Below are positions 41,666-50,692 of a DNA stretch of 64,000 nt, piece by piece. Numbering within the stretch: the stretch's first letter is position 1; every line of letters starts with the position of its first letter. The position numbers were made by a program, and so were the translations under genes. Source of the stretch: Delftia sp. PS-11 (GTDB lineage Bacteria; Pseudomonadota; Gammaproteobacteria; Burkholderiales; Burkholderiaceae_C); assembly GCF_029870285.1 (NCBI RefSeq), contig NZ_JACSYA010000010.1, forward strand, positions 1-64,000, in the 5' to 3' direction. The notes beneath the pieces were generated by a model. The model was not told where the DNA came from and made no database searches. It saw only the letters and a list, made by a program, of their open reading frames with translations.

Positions 41666-42667
41666 ATGGATTGCCTGCAACCCCACCCTGCCCCCTGGAC
41701 GCGCCGGCTGTGGCTTTGCGCCGCCAGCGCCGCGCTGGCAGCCTCGGCGCTGCCGGGCCACGCCCAGCAGCGCAGGGCAATGCGCCTGGTCGTCCCCTTT
41801 GCGCCAGGGGGCGGCAACGATGTGTTTGCCCGCCAGATGGCCCATGGCCTCAACGAGGTGTTCGGCTACGGCATGATCGTGGAGAACAAGGCTGGCGCGG
41901 GGGGCAATCTGGGCACGGAATCCGTGGTGCGCGCCGCCCCCGATGGCACCACTTATTTACTGGGTCACACAGGCACGGTATCCATCAACCCCTCGCTGTA
42001 CGCGGGACTGAAATTCAACGCGGCCAGCGACCTGCAGCCGGTGGCGATGTTCGCCTCCTCGGCGCTGCTGCTGGTGGTGCCGGCCAGCTCGCCCATGCGC
42101 AGCGTGGCGGACCTGGCAGAGCAGTTGCGCAAGCGCGGCGGCGAGATGACCTTTGCCTCCAGCGGCTCTGGCACGGGCGGCCACCTGACAGGCGAGATGT
42201 TTGCCCATGCGTTGGGAGCCAGGGCCATCCATGTGCCTTACAAGGGCACGGCGCCCTCGCTGACCGATCTGGCCGGCGGCAATGTGGACTTCAGCTTCGG
42301 CGTGATTCCCGCCGCCATGGCTCTGGTCAGGGCAGGCAGGCTGCGTGCGCTGGCGGTGACAGGCGCCAGGCGCCAGCCCCAGCTGCCGGACGTGCCAGCG
42401 ATTGCAGAATCCGGCGTGCGCGCGCTGGCCGATTTCGAAAGCTCCCTGACCTACGGCATCCTCGCGCCCAAGGGCACGCCTGCCGAATCAGTGCGTGCGC
42501 TGGGGCGCGACATCCTCAAGGTGGCAGCCTCCGAGTCCTTCCAGTCGCGTCTGGGCATCGAGGGGGCCGTGCCACTGCTGGGCGACGCAGACCAGTATGC
42601 GGCACGCATCCGGCAGGAAAGCGCCAAGTGGGCGGCCGTGATCAAGGCCTCAGGGGCCACTGCATGA
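41666..42667 (+). CDS. Tripartite tricarboxylate transporter substrate-binding protein (Bug family)
   Basis: A periplasmic binding protein of 333 residues with a Sec signal peptide (cleavage likely after GHA, near 33). Typical Bug stretches are LVVPFAPGGGNDVFAR, VENKAGAGGNLG and HVPYKGTAPSLTDLAGG. CAGGAG precedes the ATG. It is the first gene of an operon with pcaB and pcaC, so its ligand is probably an aromatic or carboxymuconate-like acid. No TctA/TctB membrane genes are present, as is usual for orphan Bug proteins. Confidence 0.93.
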   Translation: MDCLQPHPAPWTRRLWLCAASAALAASALPGHAQQRRAMRLVVPFAPGGGNDVFARQMAHGLNEVFGYGMIVENKAGAGGNLGTESVVRAAPDGTTYLLGHTGTVSINPSLYAGLKFNAASDLQPVAMFASSALLLVVPASSPMRSVADLAEQLRKRGGEMTFASSGSGTGGHLTGEMFAHALGARAIHVPYKGTAPSLTDLAGGNVDFSFGVIPAAMALVRAGRLRALAVTGARRQPQLPDVPAIAESGVRALADFESSLTYGILAPKGTPAESVRALGRDILKVAASESFQSRLGIEGAVPLLGDADQYAARIRQESAKWAAVIKASGATA

Positions 42668-42686
42668 ACCAGCCCGCAGGAGCAGC

Positions 42687-44045
42687 ATGTCATTGGTGAA
42701 AGACTATCTGGATCCGGAGGACGCAGGTCACTGGTTCTCGGATGCCCTCTGGCTGGAGGCGCTGCTGCGCTTCGAAGCATCGCTGGCCCACGCACAGGCC
42801 GAATGCGGACTGGTGCCTGCCGAGGCAGCCCAGGCGATTGCCCGGGCCTGCGCCCAAGCCCCTCTGGAGCGCGCGACCCTGGTCGCACAGGCGCGCCACA
42901 CGGGTGCGCTGGGGCTGGCCGTGGTGCGGCCGCTGCAGCAATGGCTGGCATCGAACGCGCCCGAAGGCCTGCCCTGGCTGCACTGGGGAGCAACCACGCA
43001 GGACGCGGTAGACACGGCCCAGGCGCTGCTGACGCGCGATGCGCTGGCGGCGCTGCAGGACGAACTGCGTGCGCTGCAGGCAGCGCTCGTGGCACTGGCC
43101 CGGACCCATGCAGCCACGCCCATGCTCGCGCGCAGCCTGATGCAGCCGGCGCAGATCACGAGCTTTGGCTTTAAGTGCGCCCAGTCGGCGGCGGCCATCG
43201 GGCGCAGCATGGCCCATCTGGAGGCACTGGCCGGGACATCGCTGTGCGTGCAGTTGGGCGGAGCCGTGGGCAATGGCGCCGTACTGGGCGCGCAGCGCGG
43301 TGCCGTCGAGCAGGCGCTGGCGCGCAGGCTGGGCCTGGCCGCCTGCGGCCACAGCTGGCACACGCAGCGCGATGCATGGATGCGCCTGGCCATGGAAGCG
43401 GCCGTGTGCGGCGGCAGCCTGGCCAAGCTGGCCAAGGACTGGGCGCTGCTGTCTCAGTATGAGGTCGGCGAGATCAGCGAGGCGCAGCGCGGCAGCACAT
43501 CCAGCGCCATGCCGCACAAGCGCAACCCCGTGCACTGCATGCAGGCCGTGGCCCAGACACAGGCCGTACCTGCGCTGGCAGCCCTGCTGCTGGGCTGCAT
43601 GGCCCAGGCCCATGAGCGCGCACTGGGAGAATGGCAGGCAGAAGCGGCCCACTGGCCCGAGCTGTGGCGCCATGTGCATGGCGCAGCGGCTGCGCTGCGC
43701 CAGGCTGCACAATCGCTACAGGTGCACCCGCAGCGCATGCTCGGCCATGTGCAGGGGCTGCGCGGCCTGGTTTTCTCAGAAGCCTGCGTGCATGCGCTGG
43801 CGCACTGGGTGGGCAAGCCCGATGCGCTGGCTGCCGTGGAACAACTGGCACCACAGGCCCTGGAGCAGGGGCGCGAGCTGCGCCTGCTGCTGACCGAATG
43901 GGCCTGCACCCGGCTGGACGCGCAGGGCTTGCAGGCACTGCAGGACGCGCTGGCACGGGCCTGTGACATGGACCGTGCCGTCCAGGCGTCACATGATGCA
44001 TGCATGGCGCTGCTGATGGCGCCACAGCCCCATGGAACCACTTGA
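42687..44045 (+). CDS. pcaB: 3-carboxy-cis,cis-muconate cycloisomerase (PcaB-like)
   Basis: A member of the fumarase/aspartase superfamily, 452 residues, that closes 3-carboxymuconate to gamma-carboxymuconolactone in the ortho protocatechuate pathway. The signature loop GSTSSAMPHKRNP is intact and HWGATTQDAVDTA carries another conserved site. CAGGAG lies upstream of the ATG. It is followed 16 bp later by pcaC. Adenylosuccinate lyase is the main alternative, but size and context favour PcaB. Confidence 0.88.
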   Translation: MSLVKDYLDPEDAGHWFSDALWLEALLRFEASLAHAQAECGLVPAEAAQAIARACAQAPLERATLVAQARHTGALGLAVVRPLQQWLASNAPEGLPWLHWGATTQDAVDTAQALLTRDALAALQDELRALQAALVALARTHAATPMLARSLMQPAQITSFGFKCAQSAAAIGRSMAHLEALAGTSLCVQLGGAVGNGAVLGAQRGAVEQALARRLGLAACGHSWHTQRDAWMRLAMEAAVCGGSLAKLAKDWALLSQYEVGEISEAQRGSTSSAMPHKRNPVHCMQAVAQTQAVPALAALLLGCMAQAHERALGEWQAEAAHWPELWRHVHGAAAALRQAAQSLQVHPQRMLGHVQGLRGLVFSEACVHALAHWVGKPDALAAVEQLAPQALEQGRELRLLLTEWACTRLDAQGLQALQDALARACDMDRAVQASHDACMALLMAPQPHGTT

Positions 44046-44061
44046 TACAGGAGCTTCCCAC

Positions 44062-44502
44062 ATGACCGAATCCTCCGCCGACGCTTTGCAGCGCGGCCTT
44101 GCCAACCGCCGCCGCGTGCTGGGCGATGCATGGGTGGACCAATCCGTGGCGCGCGCCAACGAACTCAACGTGGAGTTCCAGCGCATGATCACGGCCTATG
44201 CCTGGGATGGCATCTGGAGCCGGCCCGGGCTGGAGCGCCGCACGCGCCGCATCATGGTGCTGGCCATCACGGCGGCCATGGGCCGCTGGGAGGAGTTCGA
44301 GCTGCATATCCGCACGGGCCTGCTGGCCGATCCGGGCGATGCCGAGGCCGCGCCGCTGGACCTGGAGACCATCCGCGAGGTGCTGCTGCAGACGGCTGTC
44401 TACGCGGGCGTGCCCGCAGGCAACACCGGCATGGCCATCACGCTCAAGGTGCTCAAGGACCTGGGCCGCACGCCTGCGCCGGCAGACTTTCACGGTGTCT
44501 GA
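44062..44502 (+). CDS. pcaC: 4-carboxymuconolactone decarboxylase
   Basis: An enzyme of 146 residues that decarboxylates gamma-carboxymuconolactone to beta-ketoadipate enol-lactone. The AhpD-like all-helical core has FQRMITAYAWDGIWSRPGL and RIMVLAITAAMGRWEEFELHIR, which are strongly PcaC-like. CAGGAG precedes the ATG at 44062. pcaD, pcaG and pcaH are not in this window, so the route is incomplete here. The stop is 28 bp from a convergent pirin gene. Confidence 0.9.
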   Translation: MTESSADALQRGLANRRRVLGDAWVDQSVARANELNVEFQRMITAYAWDGIWSRPGLERRTRRIMVLAITAAMGRWEEFELHIRTGLLADPGDAEAAPLDLETIREVLLQTAVYAGVPAGNTGMAITLKVLKDLGRTPAPADFHGV

Positions 44503-44530
44503 CGGCGCGGGGCAGCGCGCGCTGGCCCAC

Positions 44531-45586
44531 TCAGGCGGGCGCCAGCGGCTGTGGCGGCTGCTCGTCGGCATCGGCCCCGGGGTAGCGCGCAAAGCGCCGG
44601 TTCTCGGGTCCATGCACAGGGTCCTGCACGCCCCAGGGCCAGCCGCCGAACTGCGTACGCCGGTAGTCCTGCAGGGCCTGCATGATTTCCTGCTGCGTGT
44701 TCATCACGAAGGGACCGTACTGCACCACGCTTTCGCCAATGGGCCGGCCCTGCAGCACCAGGCATTCGACGGCATCGCTGCCGCTGTTGTGCAGCTCCCA
44801 GTCCTGGGTGGCATCCACGTGCAGGGCCGCATGCTGGCGCTGCGCCGCAGGGCCGATCTGCAGCGTCTGGCCTGCGAAGAAGTACAGCATGCGCTGCGTG
44901 TCCTGGCCCGCAGCGCGGGGCAGGCGCCAGCGTGCGCCGGGCTCCAGGTGCAGCGTCCAGATGGCCACGTCGCCCTCGGGCTGCGAAGCCCAGGACTCGG
45001 GCGGCGCAGGCAAGGGTGCCGCCGCGCCGGGCAAGGCGCCCGCGACCACGGTCACCACGGTCTTGCGGCCTGCGCCGTCCACATGCGCCAGGCGCGGAAT
45101 GCGCTCGTTCCAGAGCATGGTGAAGTGCGGCGCCACCATCTTGGAGCGCGCAGGCAGGTTCAGCCAGATCTGGAACAGCTCCAGCGGATTGGGCGCATCG
45201 CTGCGCAGCAGCGGAAACATCTCCGAGTGCTGTATGCCCTGGCCGGCGGTGAGCCACTGCACATCGCCGCCACCAAAGCGCGCGGCAGCGCCCAGCGAGT
45301 CGCAGTGATCGATCAGTCCCTTGCGCACCAGCGTCACGGTCTCGAAGCCACGGTGCGGATGGCCGGGAAAGCCCGGCACGCCAGCGCCGTGGTACATGGA
45401 AAAGCCGTCCTTGCGGCTGAAGTCGCTGCCCATCTGGCGGCCTTCGAATTCCACGGCCTGCACGCCCAGCCGGCCATCACTGGGCGGATAGGCGTCGTCA
45501 TGGTGGGCGCAGAACAGAAAAGGATCCATGGTGGGCCACAGCGGGCCCAGAGGCTGGCTCTGGAGAATGGGAGACATTGAGGTCAT
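44531..45586 (-). CDS. Pirin-family protein (second)
   Basis: A bicupin of 351 residues, longer than the pirin at 35 kb. The metal motif lies in FPGHPHRGFETVTLVRKG and WLTAGQGIQHSE. The ATG at 45586 is chosen because AAGGAA lies 8 nt upstream. It has a C-terminal extension rich in Asp and Pro. It is divergent from a Bug gene across 177 bp. Low similarity to the other pirin suggests independent acquisition rather than recent duplication. Confidence 0.88.
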   Translation of the reverse strand: MTSMSPILQSQPLGPLWPTMDPFLFCAHHDDAYPPSDGRLGVQAVEFEGRQMGSDFSRKDGFSMYHGAGVPGFPGHPHRGFETVTLVRKGLIDHCDSLGAAARFGGGDVQWLTAGQGIQHSEMFPLLRSDAPNPLELFQIWLNLPARSKMVAPHFTMLWNERIPRLAHVDGAGRKTVVTVVAGALPGAAAPLPAPPESWASQPEGDVAIWTLHLEPGARWRLPRAAGQDTQRMLYFFAGQTLQIGPAAQRQHAALHVDATQDWELHNSGSDAVECLVLQGRPIGESVVQYGPFVMNTQQEIMQALQDYRRTQFGGWPWGVQDPVHGPENRRFARYPGADADEQPPQPLAPA

Positions 45587-45763
45587 GGCAGAAATTCCTT
45601 GTGCAGTGGCGCGCGAAAACGCCGCATCTTCTCCGATATACGCCTGCCGCCGCGCTTTGGAAGTCACCATGGATGAGACAGTCCGGCGCGCCAGTGCAAC
45701 GGTGCGATGGCACGCGAAATAATGACGGCATACACCCACACCCAATTCACAACGGAGACACCC

Positions 45764-46744
45764 ATGAACCCCGCATTGCACCGCCGCCAGGCGATGGCCC
45801 TGATCGGCGCTGCCGGCCTGCTGACCGCCCTGCCCCCCGCCCTGGCGGCAGGCTACCCCGAACGCCCTGTCACCGTGGTCGTGCCCTACTCGCCAGGCGG
45901 CGGCGTGGACATCATCACGCGCCTGGTCACGCCCCCCATGGCCGAACTGCTGGGCCAGGCCATGGTCGTGGACAACAAGCCCGGCGGCGGCACCAACATC
46001 GGCATGGGCGCGGTGGCGCGCGGCGCAGCCGACGGCTATCTGCTGCTGACGGCCTCGAACACGCTGACCACCAATAAGGCGCTGTACGCCAAGCTCAATT
46101 TCGACCCGCTCAAGGATCTCGTCCCCGTGGGCCGCATCGGCGAGGCGCCACTGGTCGTCGTGGTCCCTGCCAAGTCGCCCCACAAAAGCCTGGCCGAGCT
46201 GATCGCCGCCGGCAAGGCCAGGCCGGGCGTGCTGTCGTATGGGACGGCAGGCGTGGGCAGCTCGGGCCACATGGCCAGCGCCCTGCTGGAGCGCGCGGGC
46301 GGCTTCCAGGCCGTGCACATCCCCTACAAGGGCGGCTCTGCAGCCGTGACCGACCTGCTGGGCGGGCGCCTGGACTTCATGGCCATCAACCCGCTGGAGG
46401 TAGCCGGCCATGTGGGCAGTGGTGCGCTGCGCGCACTGGCCGTGCTCAATCAGAGCGGCTCGCGCCTGCTGCCCGGCGTGCCCACGGCACGCGCGCAGGG
46501 CGTGAACGTGCAGGCGACGGTCTGGTGGGGACTGGTGGCGCCTGCGGGCACGCCCGCCGCCGTGATCCAGGCGCTGAACCAGGCACTGAACAAAAGCCTG
46601 GCACTGCCGTCCGTACAGCAAAAGCTGGCCGACATCGGCGCCTCGCCCATGGGCGGCACGCCAGCGGAGTTCGGCGCCTTCATCCAGGCGGAGAGCGCGC
46701 AGCTGGGCGAGGTGATACGGGCGGCCAACATCCGGGCCGATTGA
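45764..46744 (+). CDS. Tripartite tricarboxylate transporter substrate-binding protein (Bug family)
   Basis: A periplasmic binding protein of 326 residues with a twin-Arg-like start MNPALHRRQAMALIGAAG and cleavage near 28 (ALAAG). Diagnostic stretches are VVVPYSPGGGVDIITR, VDNKPGGGTNIGMG and IPYKGGSAAVTDLLGG. CGGAG lies upstream of the ATG. It stands alone, without TctA/TctB and without an adjacent enzyme, so the ligand cannot be guessed. Confidence 0.93.
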   Translation: MNPALHRRQAMALIGAAGLLTALPPALAAGYPERPVTVVVPYSPGGGVDIITRLVTPPMAELLGQAMVVDNKPGGGTNIGMGAVARGAADGYLLLTASNTLTTNKALYAKLNFDPLKDLVPVGRIGEAPLVVVVPAKSPHKSLAELIAAGKARPGVLSYGTAGVGSSGHMASALLERAGGFQAVHIPYKGGSAAVTDLLGGRLDFMAINPLEVAGHVGSGALRALAVLNQSGSRLLPGVPTARAQGVNVQATVWWGLVAPAGTPAAVIQALNQALNKSLALPSVQQKLADIGASPMGGTPAEFGAFIQAESAQLGEVIRAANIRAD

Positions 46745-46790
46745 GCGGGAAGATCGCGCGCAAGACGGGCCTGGCGGCCCTCTTGTGCCC

Positions 46791-47357
46791 TCAGGGCGCA
46801 GGCTTTTTCCGGACCAGGGCCACGTTCAGGCCCTGAGGCGTCACCGTGATGGCGCCAGGCTCCACATTCAGCGAGTCCAGCAGGGCCAGATCCTGGCCCT
46901 GGAAGGGGTAGAGAACGACCTGCCCGAGTGCCTGCTCGGATACGGCATTGGCGTAGGTGGTGAGCATGTCGCTCATGGCCGGCGCCAGATCATCGATGAC
47001 CAGGCTGTTGACCCGGATCTGGTGGGCGCGCAGCGTGCGGTCCGTGGGCTCGTAGCGCAGCGCGAAGTCCAGATCCAGCCGGCCGCCATAGGACTGCCTG
47101 AGCACACGGCCCGACAGCTCGGCCTGCACCACGGCGCGCAGGGCATTGCGCTCGGGCAGCAGATCCAGCGCGGGGGACTTCAGCGTCAGCTGCAGCATGC
47201 CGGCCACGGGAAATTGCCTGGGAAAGCGCGAGGCCACCGCCTCCTGCAGCTGCTCGCGGGACACCGTGACACTGTCAGGCGCGGCTTTGCCCGAACACCC
47301 AACGACAGCCAGGCCACAGCCCGCTGCCACCACCATCAACCAGGAGCGGCGTTTCAT
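46791..47357 (-). CDS. DUF1439-like lipoprotein
   Basis: A lipoprotein of 188 residues with signal peptide ending at the lipobox GLAVVGC (Cys near 24). The mature protein is rich in beta strands (LDLDFALRYEPTDRTLRAHQIRVNS) and resembles the DUF1439 family, whose members fold like lipid-binding SMP/StAR-type cups. The ATG at 47357 begins directly with the basic signal-peptide region; the upstream frame lacks a signal. Its function is unknown. Confidence 0.75.
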   Translation of the reverse strand: MKRRSWLMVVAAGCGLAVVGCSGKAAPDSVTVSREQLQEAVASRFPRQFPVAGMLQLTLKSPALDLLPERNALRAVVQAELSGRVLRQSYGGRLDLDFALRYEPTDRTLRAHQIRVNSLVIDDLAPAMSDMLTTYANAVSEQALGQVVLYPFQGQDLALLDSLNVEPGAITVTPQGLNVALVRKKPAP

Positions 47358-47590
47358 CACGACTACCCAAGACTCTTGAAAAACCCAACGGAACTCTGCA
47401 GCGCCCGTCATGCCATGCGGATGACGCTATGCTTTTTGAGGGCCCGATTGTCTTGCCTGAGTGTATCCCCCTGCAGGCCAATGGATGTTGACCCGTGGCA
47501 TTCATGGGGAAATATTTGTGCATTTCCTGTGGATTATTTTGTGGAAATCCAGTATTCAAACCTGTTGAAAAATCGTGGATCACATGGATG

Positions 47591-48655
47591 TCACACGGGC
47601 TGCGCCTGCAGCGGGCGGTTTGCGCGCCGGTCCGCGCTATCGCGCAGGCGCAGCGCCCAGCGCTCCAGCGTATGAAAGGACAGCGCAGACAGCGCCATGG
47701 AAATCGCCAGACCCAGCACGACGACCACGGGCCAGGAGAACTCGGCACGCAGGTAGCGCACCACAGGGTAATGCCAGAGGTAGATGCCATAGGACAGGCG
47801 GCCCAGCCGGACCAGCCATGGCGCCGACAGCATGTCATGCACCAGCCCGCTGCCACCGCTGACGGCGACCAGCACCACGATGGCTGCGCACTCGACCACG
47901 GTGATGCCCCAGAGCATGGCATCCTGGTTGTCCCACTGCATGGCCATCAGCAAGGGCACGGCCAGCGGCAGCCACATGGCGTGGTGCATCCGGGATTTCA
48001 GGGCTGCGGTGAAATCGGGACGCTCGGCCATCAGCGCAGCCAGCAGCGCGCCGGCAAACAGCCCCGATGCGCGCGTATCGAACCGGAAAAACACCTCGTA
48101 GAACTGCTGTCCCGCATGCACCCAGTACATGCGCCACAGCCAGCTCAGCACCCACAGCAGCGCGATCGGGCGCCACAGCTGCCCTGGCCGGGAGTAGCGC
48201 AGCAGCAGCATCAGCAGCGGCGGCCACAGCAGATAGAAATGCTCTTCCACCGACAGCGACCACATGTGCAGCAGCGTATCAGGGCTGTCGAAGAACGCAA
48301 TGCCATAGTCGGCCAGGTACAGCAGGGACACCAGCGCATCCGAATAAATGTCTTCGAGACCGGGCCACAGCAAGGGGGCAAAAAGGCAGTAGGCCCCCAG
48401 GAACAGCGCCAGCGCAGGCATCAGCCGCAGAAAGCGCCTGCGGCAAAAGCGCCAGAAGCCGATGCGGCCCTCGCTGCCGTGCTCCATCAGCAGCAGCGAG
48501 GTGATCAAGAAGCCGCTGAGCACGAAAAACAGGTCCACGCCGAAGAACGCCCCCTCGAACATGGGCACATGGGCATGCGACAGAAGAACCAGCAAAATGG
48601 CCACGCCGCGCAGCCCGTCAAAGGCGCTGTTGTAGCGCAGCTTGAAGTCTTTCAT
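47591..48655 (-). CDS. Acyltransferase 3 family membrane protein (OafA/YrhL-like)
   Basis: An inner-membrane acyltransferase of 354 residues with about ten hydrophobic segments. The family motifs are FDGLRGVAILLVLLSHA with the catalytic-type His, FFGVDLFFVLSGFLI, RRRFLRLMPAL and YGIYLWHYPVV. Such enzymes O-acetylate polysaccharides, lipid A or peptidoglycan. The ATG at 48655 precedes the conserved domain, while the 56 codons upstream are not family-like. No polysaccharide cluster lies nearby. Confidence 0.9.
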   Translation of the reverse strand: MKDFKLRYNSAFDGLRGVAILLVLLSHAHVPMFEGAFFGVDLFFVLSGFLITSLLLMEHGSEGRIGFWRFCRRRFLRLMPALALFLGAYCLFAPLLWPGLEDIYSDALVSLLYLADYGIAFFDSPDTLLHMWSLSVEEHFYLLWPPLLMLLLRYSRPGQLWRPIALLWVLSWLWRMYWVHAGQQFYEVFFRFDTRASGLFAGALLAALMAERPDFTAALKSRMHHAMWLPLAVPLLMAMQWDNQDAMLWGITVVECAAIVVLVAVSGGSGLVHDMLSAPWLVRLGRLSYGIYLWHYPVVRYLRAEFSWPVVVVLGLAISMALSALSFHTLERWALRLRDSADRRANRPLQAQPV

Positions 48656-49102
48656 CACCAAAACCAGACACCTTTCAACACCGGGAATGGCGCCCCGGCC
48701 ATGAACAATCCCTATCAACCACTGGAACGCGCGGTGCTCGATCCAGCGCGGTAAGAGAGACAGCAGGGGCCAAGGTTCCCCTGCGGATGAAGGCGCGCGC
48801 AGCCCCGTTGCGGACCGGCACACACGGCATGTGCGCCATGCGTGGCGGCATGGCGAGGCCGATGAATTTCAGCGGGGCACGATTCTAGCCATCAGCGCCT
48901 GAGGCCGCTACGCCATGGGCATTCACAGCGCACTCTCCATCGCACGCCGCGAGTATGGGCAGCCGGATGGCGCATGGTCGTAACAGGAGGTTGCGCCTGC
49001 CAAAGACTGGCAACCCGCCAGGTCCCTGGAACAGCCGGGCAGCAGCAGGCCCACACTTTGGAACAAAACCGCCTTGAACCCAGGCAATAAAAGCATAAAG
49101 CG
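48656..49102. other. 447-bp intergenic region
   Basis: This gap lies between two leftward genes and should contain the acyltransferase promoter and the end of the DTW transcript. No gene, RNA or repeat was recognised. Both strands hold open frames, but none has a convincing start or recognisable motif. Confidence 0.45.
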
Positions 49103-49112
49103 CTATGCTTTT
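49089..49112 (-). terminator. Bidirectional hairpin overlapping the DTW gene 3' end
   Basis: AAAAGCATA and TATGCTTTT form a 9-bp stem around a 6-nt loop. The right arm lies within the last codons of the leftward DTW gene, and a T-rich tail follows in both directions. Confidence 0.55.
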
Positions 49113-49954
49113 TGCGAATTCAGCCCACCACCACAAGCGATGGCGTCCTGCAGACAGCGGTGCGCTGCACTGCCCGCATCCACCGGCTGCTGCTGTTTGG
49201 CCCGCAGGTAATGCTCGGTGAACACCGCCAGATAGTGCTCCAGCACGCGGCCCGCCCGCCGGTCGCGCGCATCGCCCGTCAGCTCCAGGCACAGGGCTGC
49301 CACCTCGCTGGTGCAAAAGTGGTCCTCACGCTGGGAGCGGCGCAGCCGGTAGCGCGAGACCTGATCGGGGTGCAGGCTCAGCACCGGAAAGCCATCCAGA
49401 TACGGGCTCTTGCGGAACATCTTGCGTGCCTCGGGCCAGGTCGCATCCAGCAGCACGAACAGCGGGCGCCGCCCGTCCGGCACCGCCTCGGCAGGCAGCC
49501 CCTGCACCACGCGCTGCGGCGGATCGACGAACTCGCCGGGAAACACCACATACGGCTGCCACTGCGGATCGGCCAGCATCGCCAGCAGGGCGGGGTGCGC
49601 TTCGGTGCGGGCCCAGCCAAAGGCATGGGTTTCGGCCACCACATCGGCGATCAGCCAGCCGGTGTTGCTGGGCTTGAGGGGCTCTGCATCGTGCATGAGC
49701 AGGCAAATGCCTGCCTGGGTGGACAGCATGGGTCGCAGCGCGCAGATGCAGTGCGATGGCCGCAGGCGGCAGCCTTCGCAGCGCTCGCCACGCGGCCCGC
49801 CGCGCGAAAGAAACGGCCGCGTGCTGCGCGCCAGCCGCTGCGAGCGCAGCCGCGACACCGCATGCGGCGCCACGCCCGAGTCCACACCGCGCAGATACGA
49901 CAACGGCACAGCGGCGGTGCCCGAGGTATCGGCCACGCTCAGCCCCCCACGCAT
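49103..49954 (-). CDS. DTW-domain protein (tRNA-uridine aminocarboxypropyltransferase-like)
   Basis: A protein of about 283 residues. The Cys cluster CEGCRLRPSHCIC at the N-terminal side and the DTW motif LLDATWPEARKMFRKS identify the TapT/TuaA family, which adds aminocarboxypropyl to uridine in tRNA. The first ATG overlaps the upstream methyltransferase gene by 16 bp; a GTG at 49936 would remove the overlap. The last codons form part of a terminator-like hairpin. Confidence 0.87.
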   Translation of the reverse strand: MRGGLSVADTSGTAAVPLSYLRGVDSGVAPHAVSRLRSQRLARSTRPFLSRGGPRGERCEGCRLRPSHCICALRPMLSTQAGICLLMHDAEPLKPSNTGWLIADVVAETHAFGWARTEAHPALLAMLADPQWQPYVVFPGEFVDPPQRVVQGLPAEAVPDGRRPLFVLLDATWPEARKMFRKSPYLDGFPVLSLHPDQVSRYRLRRSQREDHFCTSEVAALCLELTGDARDRRAGRVLEHYLAVFTEHYLRAKQQQPVDAGSAAHRCLQDAIACGGGLNSQKA

Positions 49955-50553
49955 TCGAGCTCGAACAGCGGCAGCTCGGCCCGGCGGCTCAGCCAGACGC
50001 CGCCGCCCAGCTCCTTGAAATGCTCCGACAGCCCGCGCCGGTAGAGCTGCGCGCGGTGGCGGAACAGGCGTGCATCCGTCAGATCCTCGTCGATAACGCC
50101 GCGCTCGTAATCCTCGCGCGCCACGGCCTCCACATACAGGCCGCCACGGCTCAGGCGCCCCAGGTTGTCCAGGGCGCGCTGCAGATCGGGCGGGCTCAGG
50201 TAGGGCAGCACGCCCTGGCAGATCACCAGGTCGAAAGGCTGCGCCGGGTCATGGGCCACGTAATCCTGCACCGTGCCGCGCTCCCACCCGTAGCGATCGC
50301 ACAGGTACTCGCTGAACTCCACGCCATGGTAGCTGGCACCGGGAAAATGCCGCTGCACCGCATCGCGCCACAGGCCGATGCCGCAGCCGATGTCGAGCAC
50401 GCGCCGAACCGGCACGCGCAGATAGCTCAGATAGGAGCAGACGAACGCGCCCAGCCGGTTCACATGCTCGGGATCGACCACGCTGGTTTTTTTGTCGAAA
50501 TAAAACCGCTGGTAGTAGGCCTCGTCGAACCACTGGTCACTTGCCGATTGCAC
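49939..50553 (-). CDS. Class I SAM-dependent methyltransferase
   Basis: A methyltransferase of 204 residues with the AdoMet motif VLDIGCGIGLWRDA and the following acidic strand end in YHGVEFSEYL. GTG at 50553 is taken as start because AAGGAG lies five bases upstream; the nearby ATG at 50557 is out of frame. Downstream it overlaps the DTW gene, so both are likely co-translated. The substrate is unknown. Confidence 0.87.
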   Translation of the reverse strand: MQSASDQWFDEAYYQRFYFDKKTSVVDPEHVNRLGAFVCSYLSYLRVPVRRVLDIGCGIGLWRDAVQRHFPGASYHGVEFSEYLCDRYGWERGTVQDYVAHDPAQPFDLVICQGVLPYLSPPDLQRALDNLGRLSRGGLYVEAVAREDYERGVIDEDLTDARLFRHRAQLYRRGLSEHFKELGGGVWLSRRAELPLFELECVGG

Positions 50554-50692
50554 GCATGCTCCTTGAAAAACGGCGCCGGGATGGCGCCGCCGGGCGGGAG
50601 TATGGCGCACAGCGGCAGACGTATGCTGCCGTGCGGTATTGATGCAGACATGCGGATGCGCGCACCCGGACAAAGCCTGCAGGCCAGCAGCC

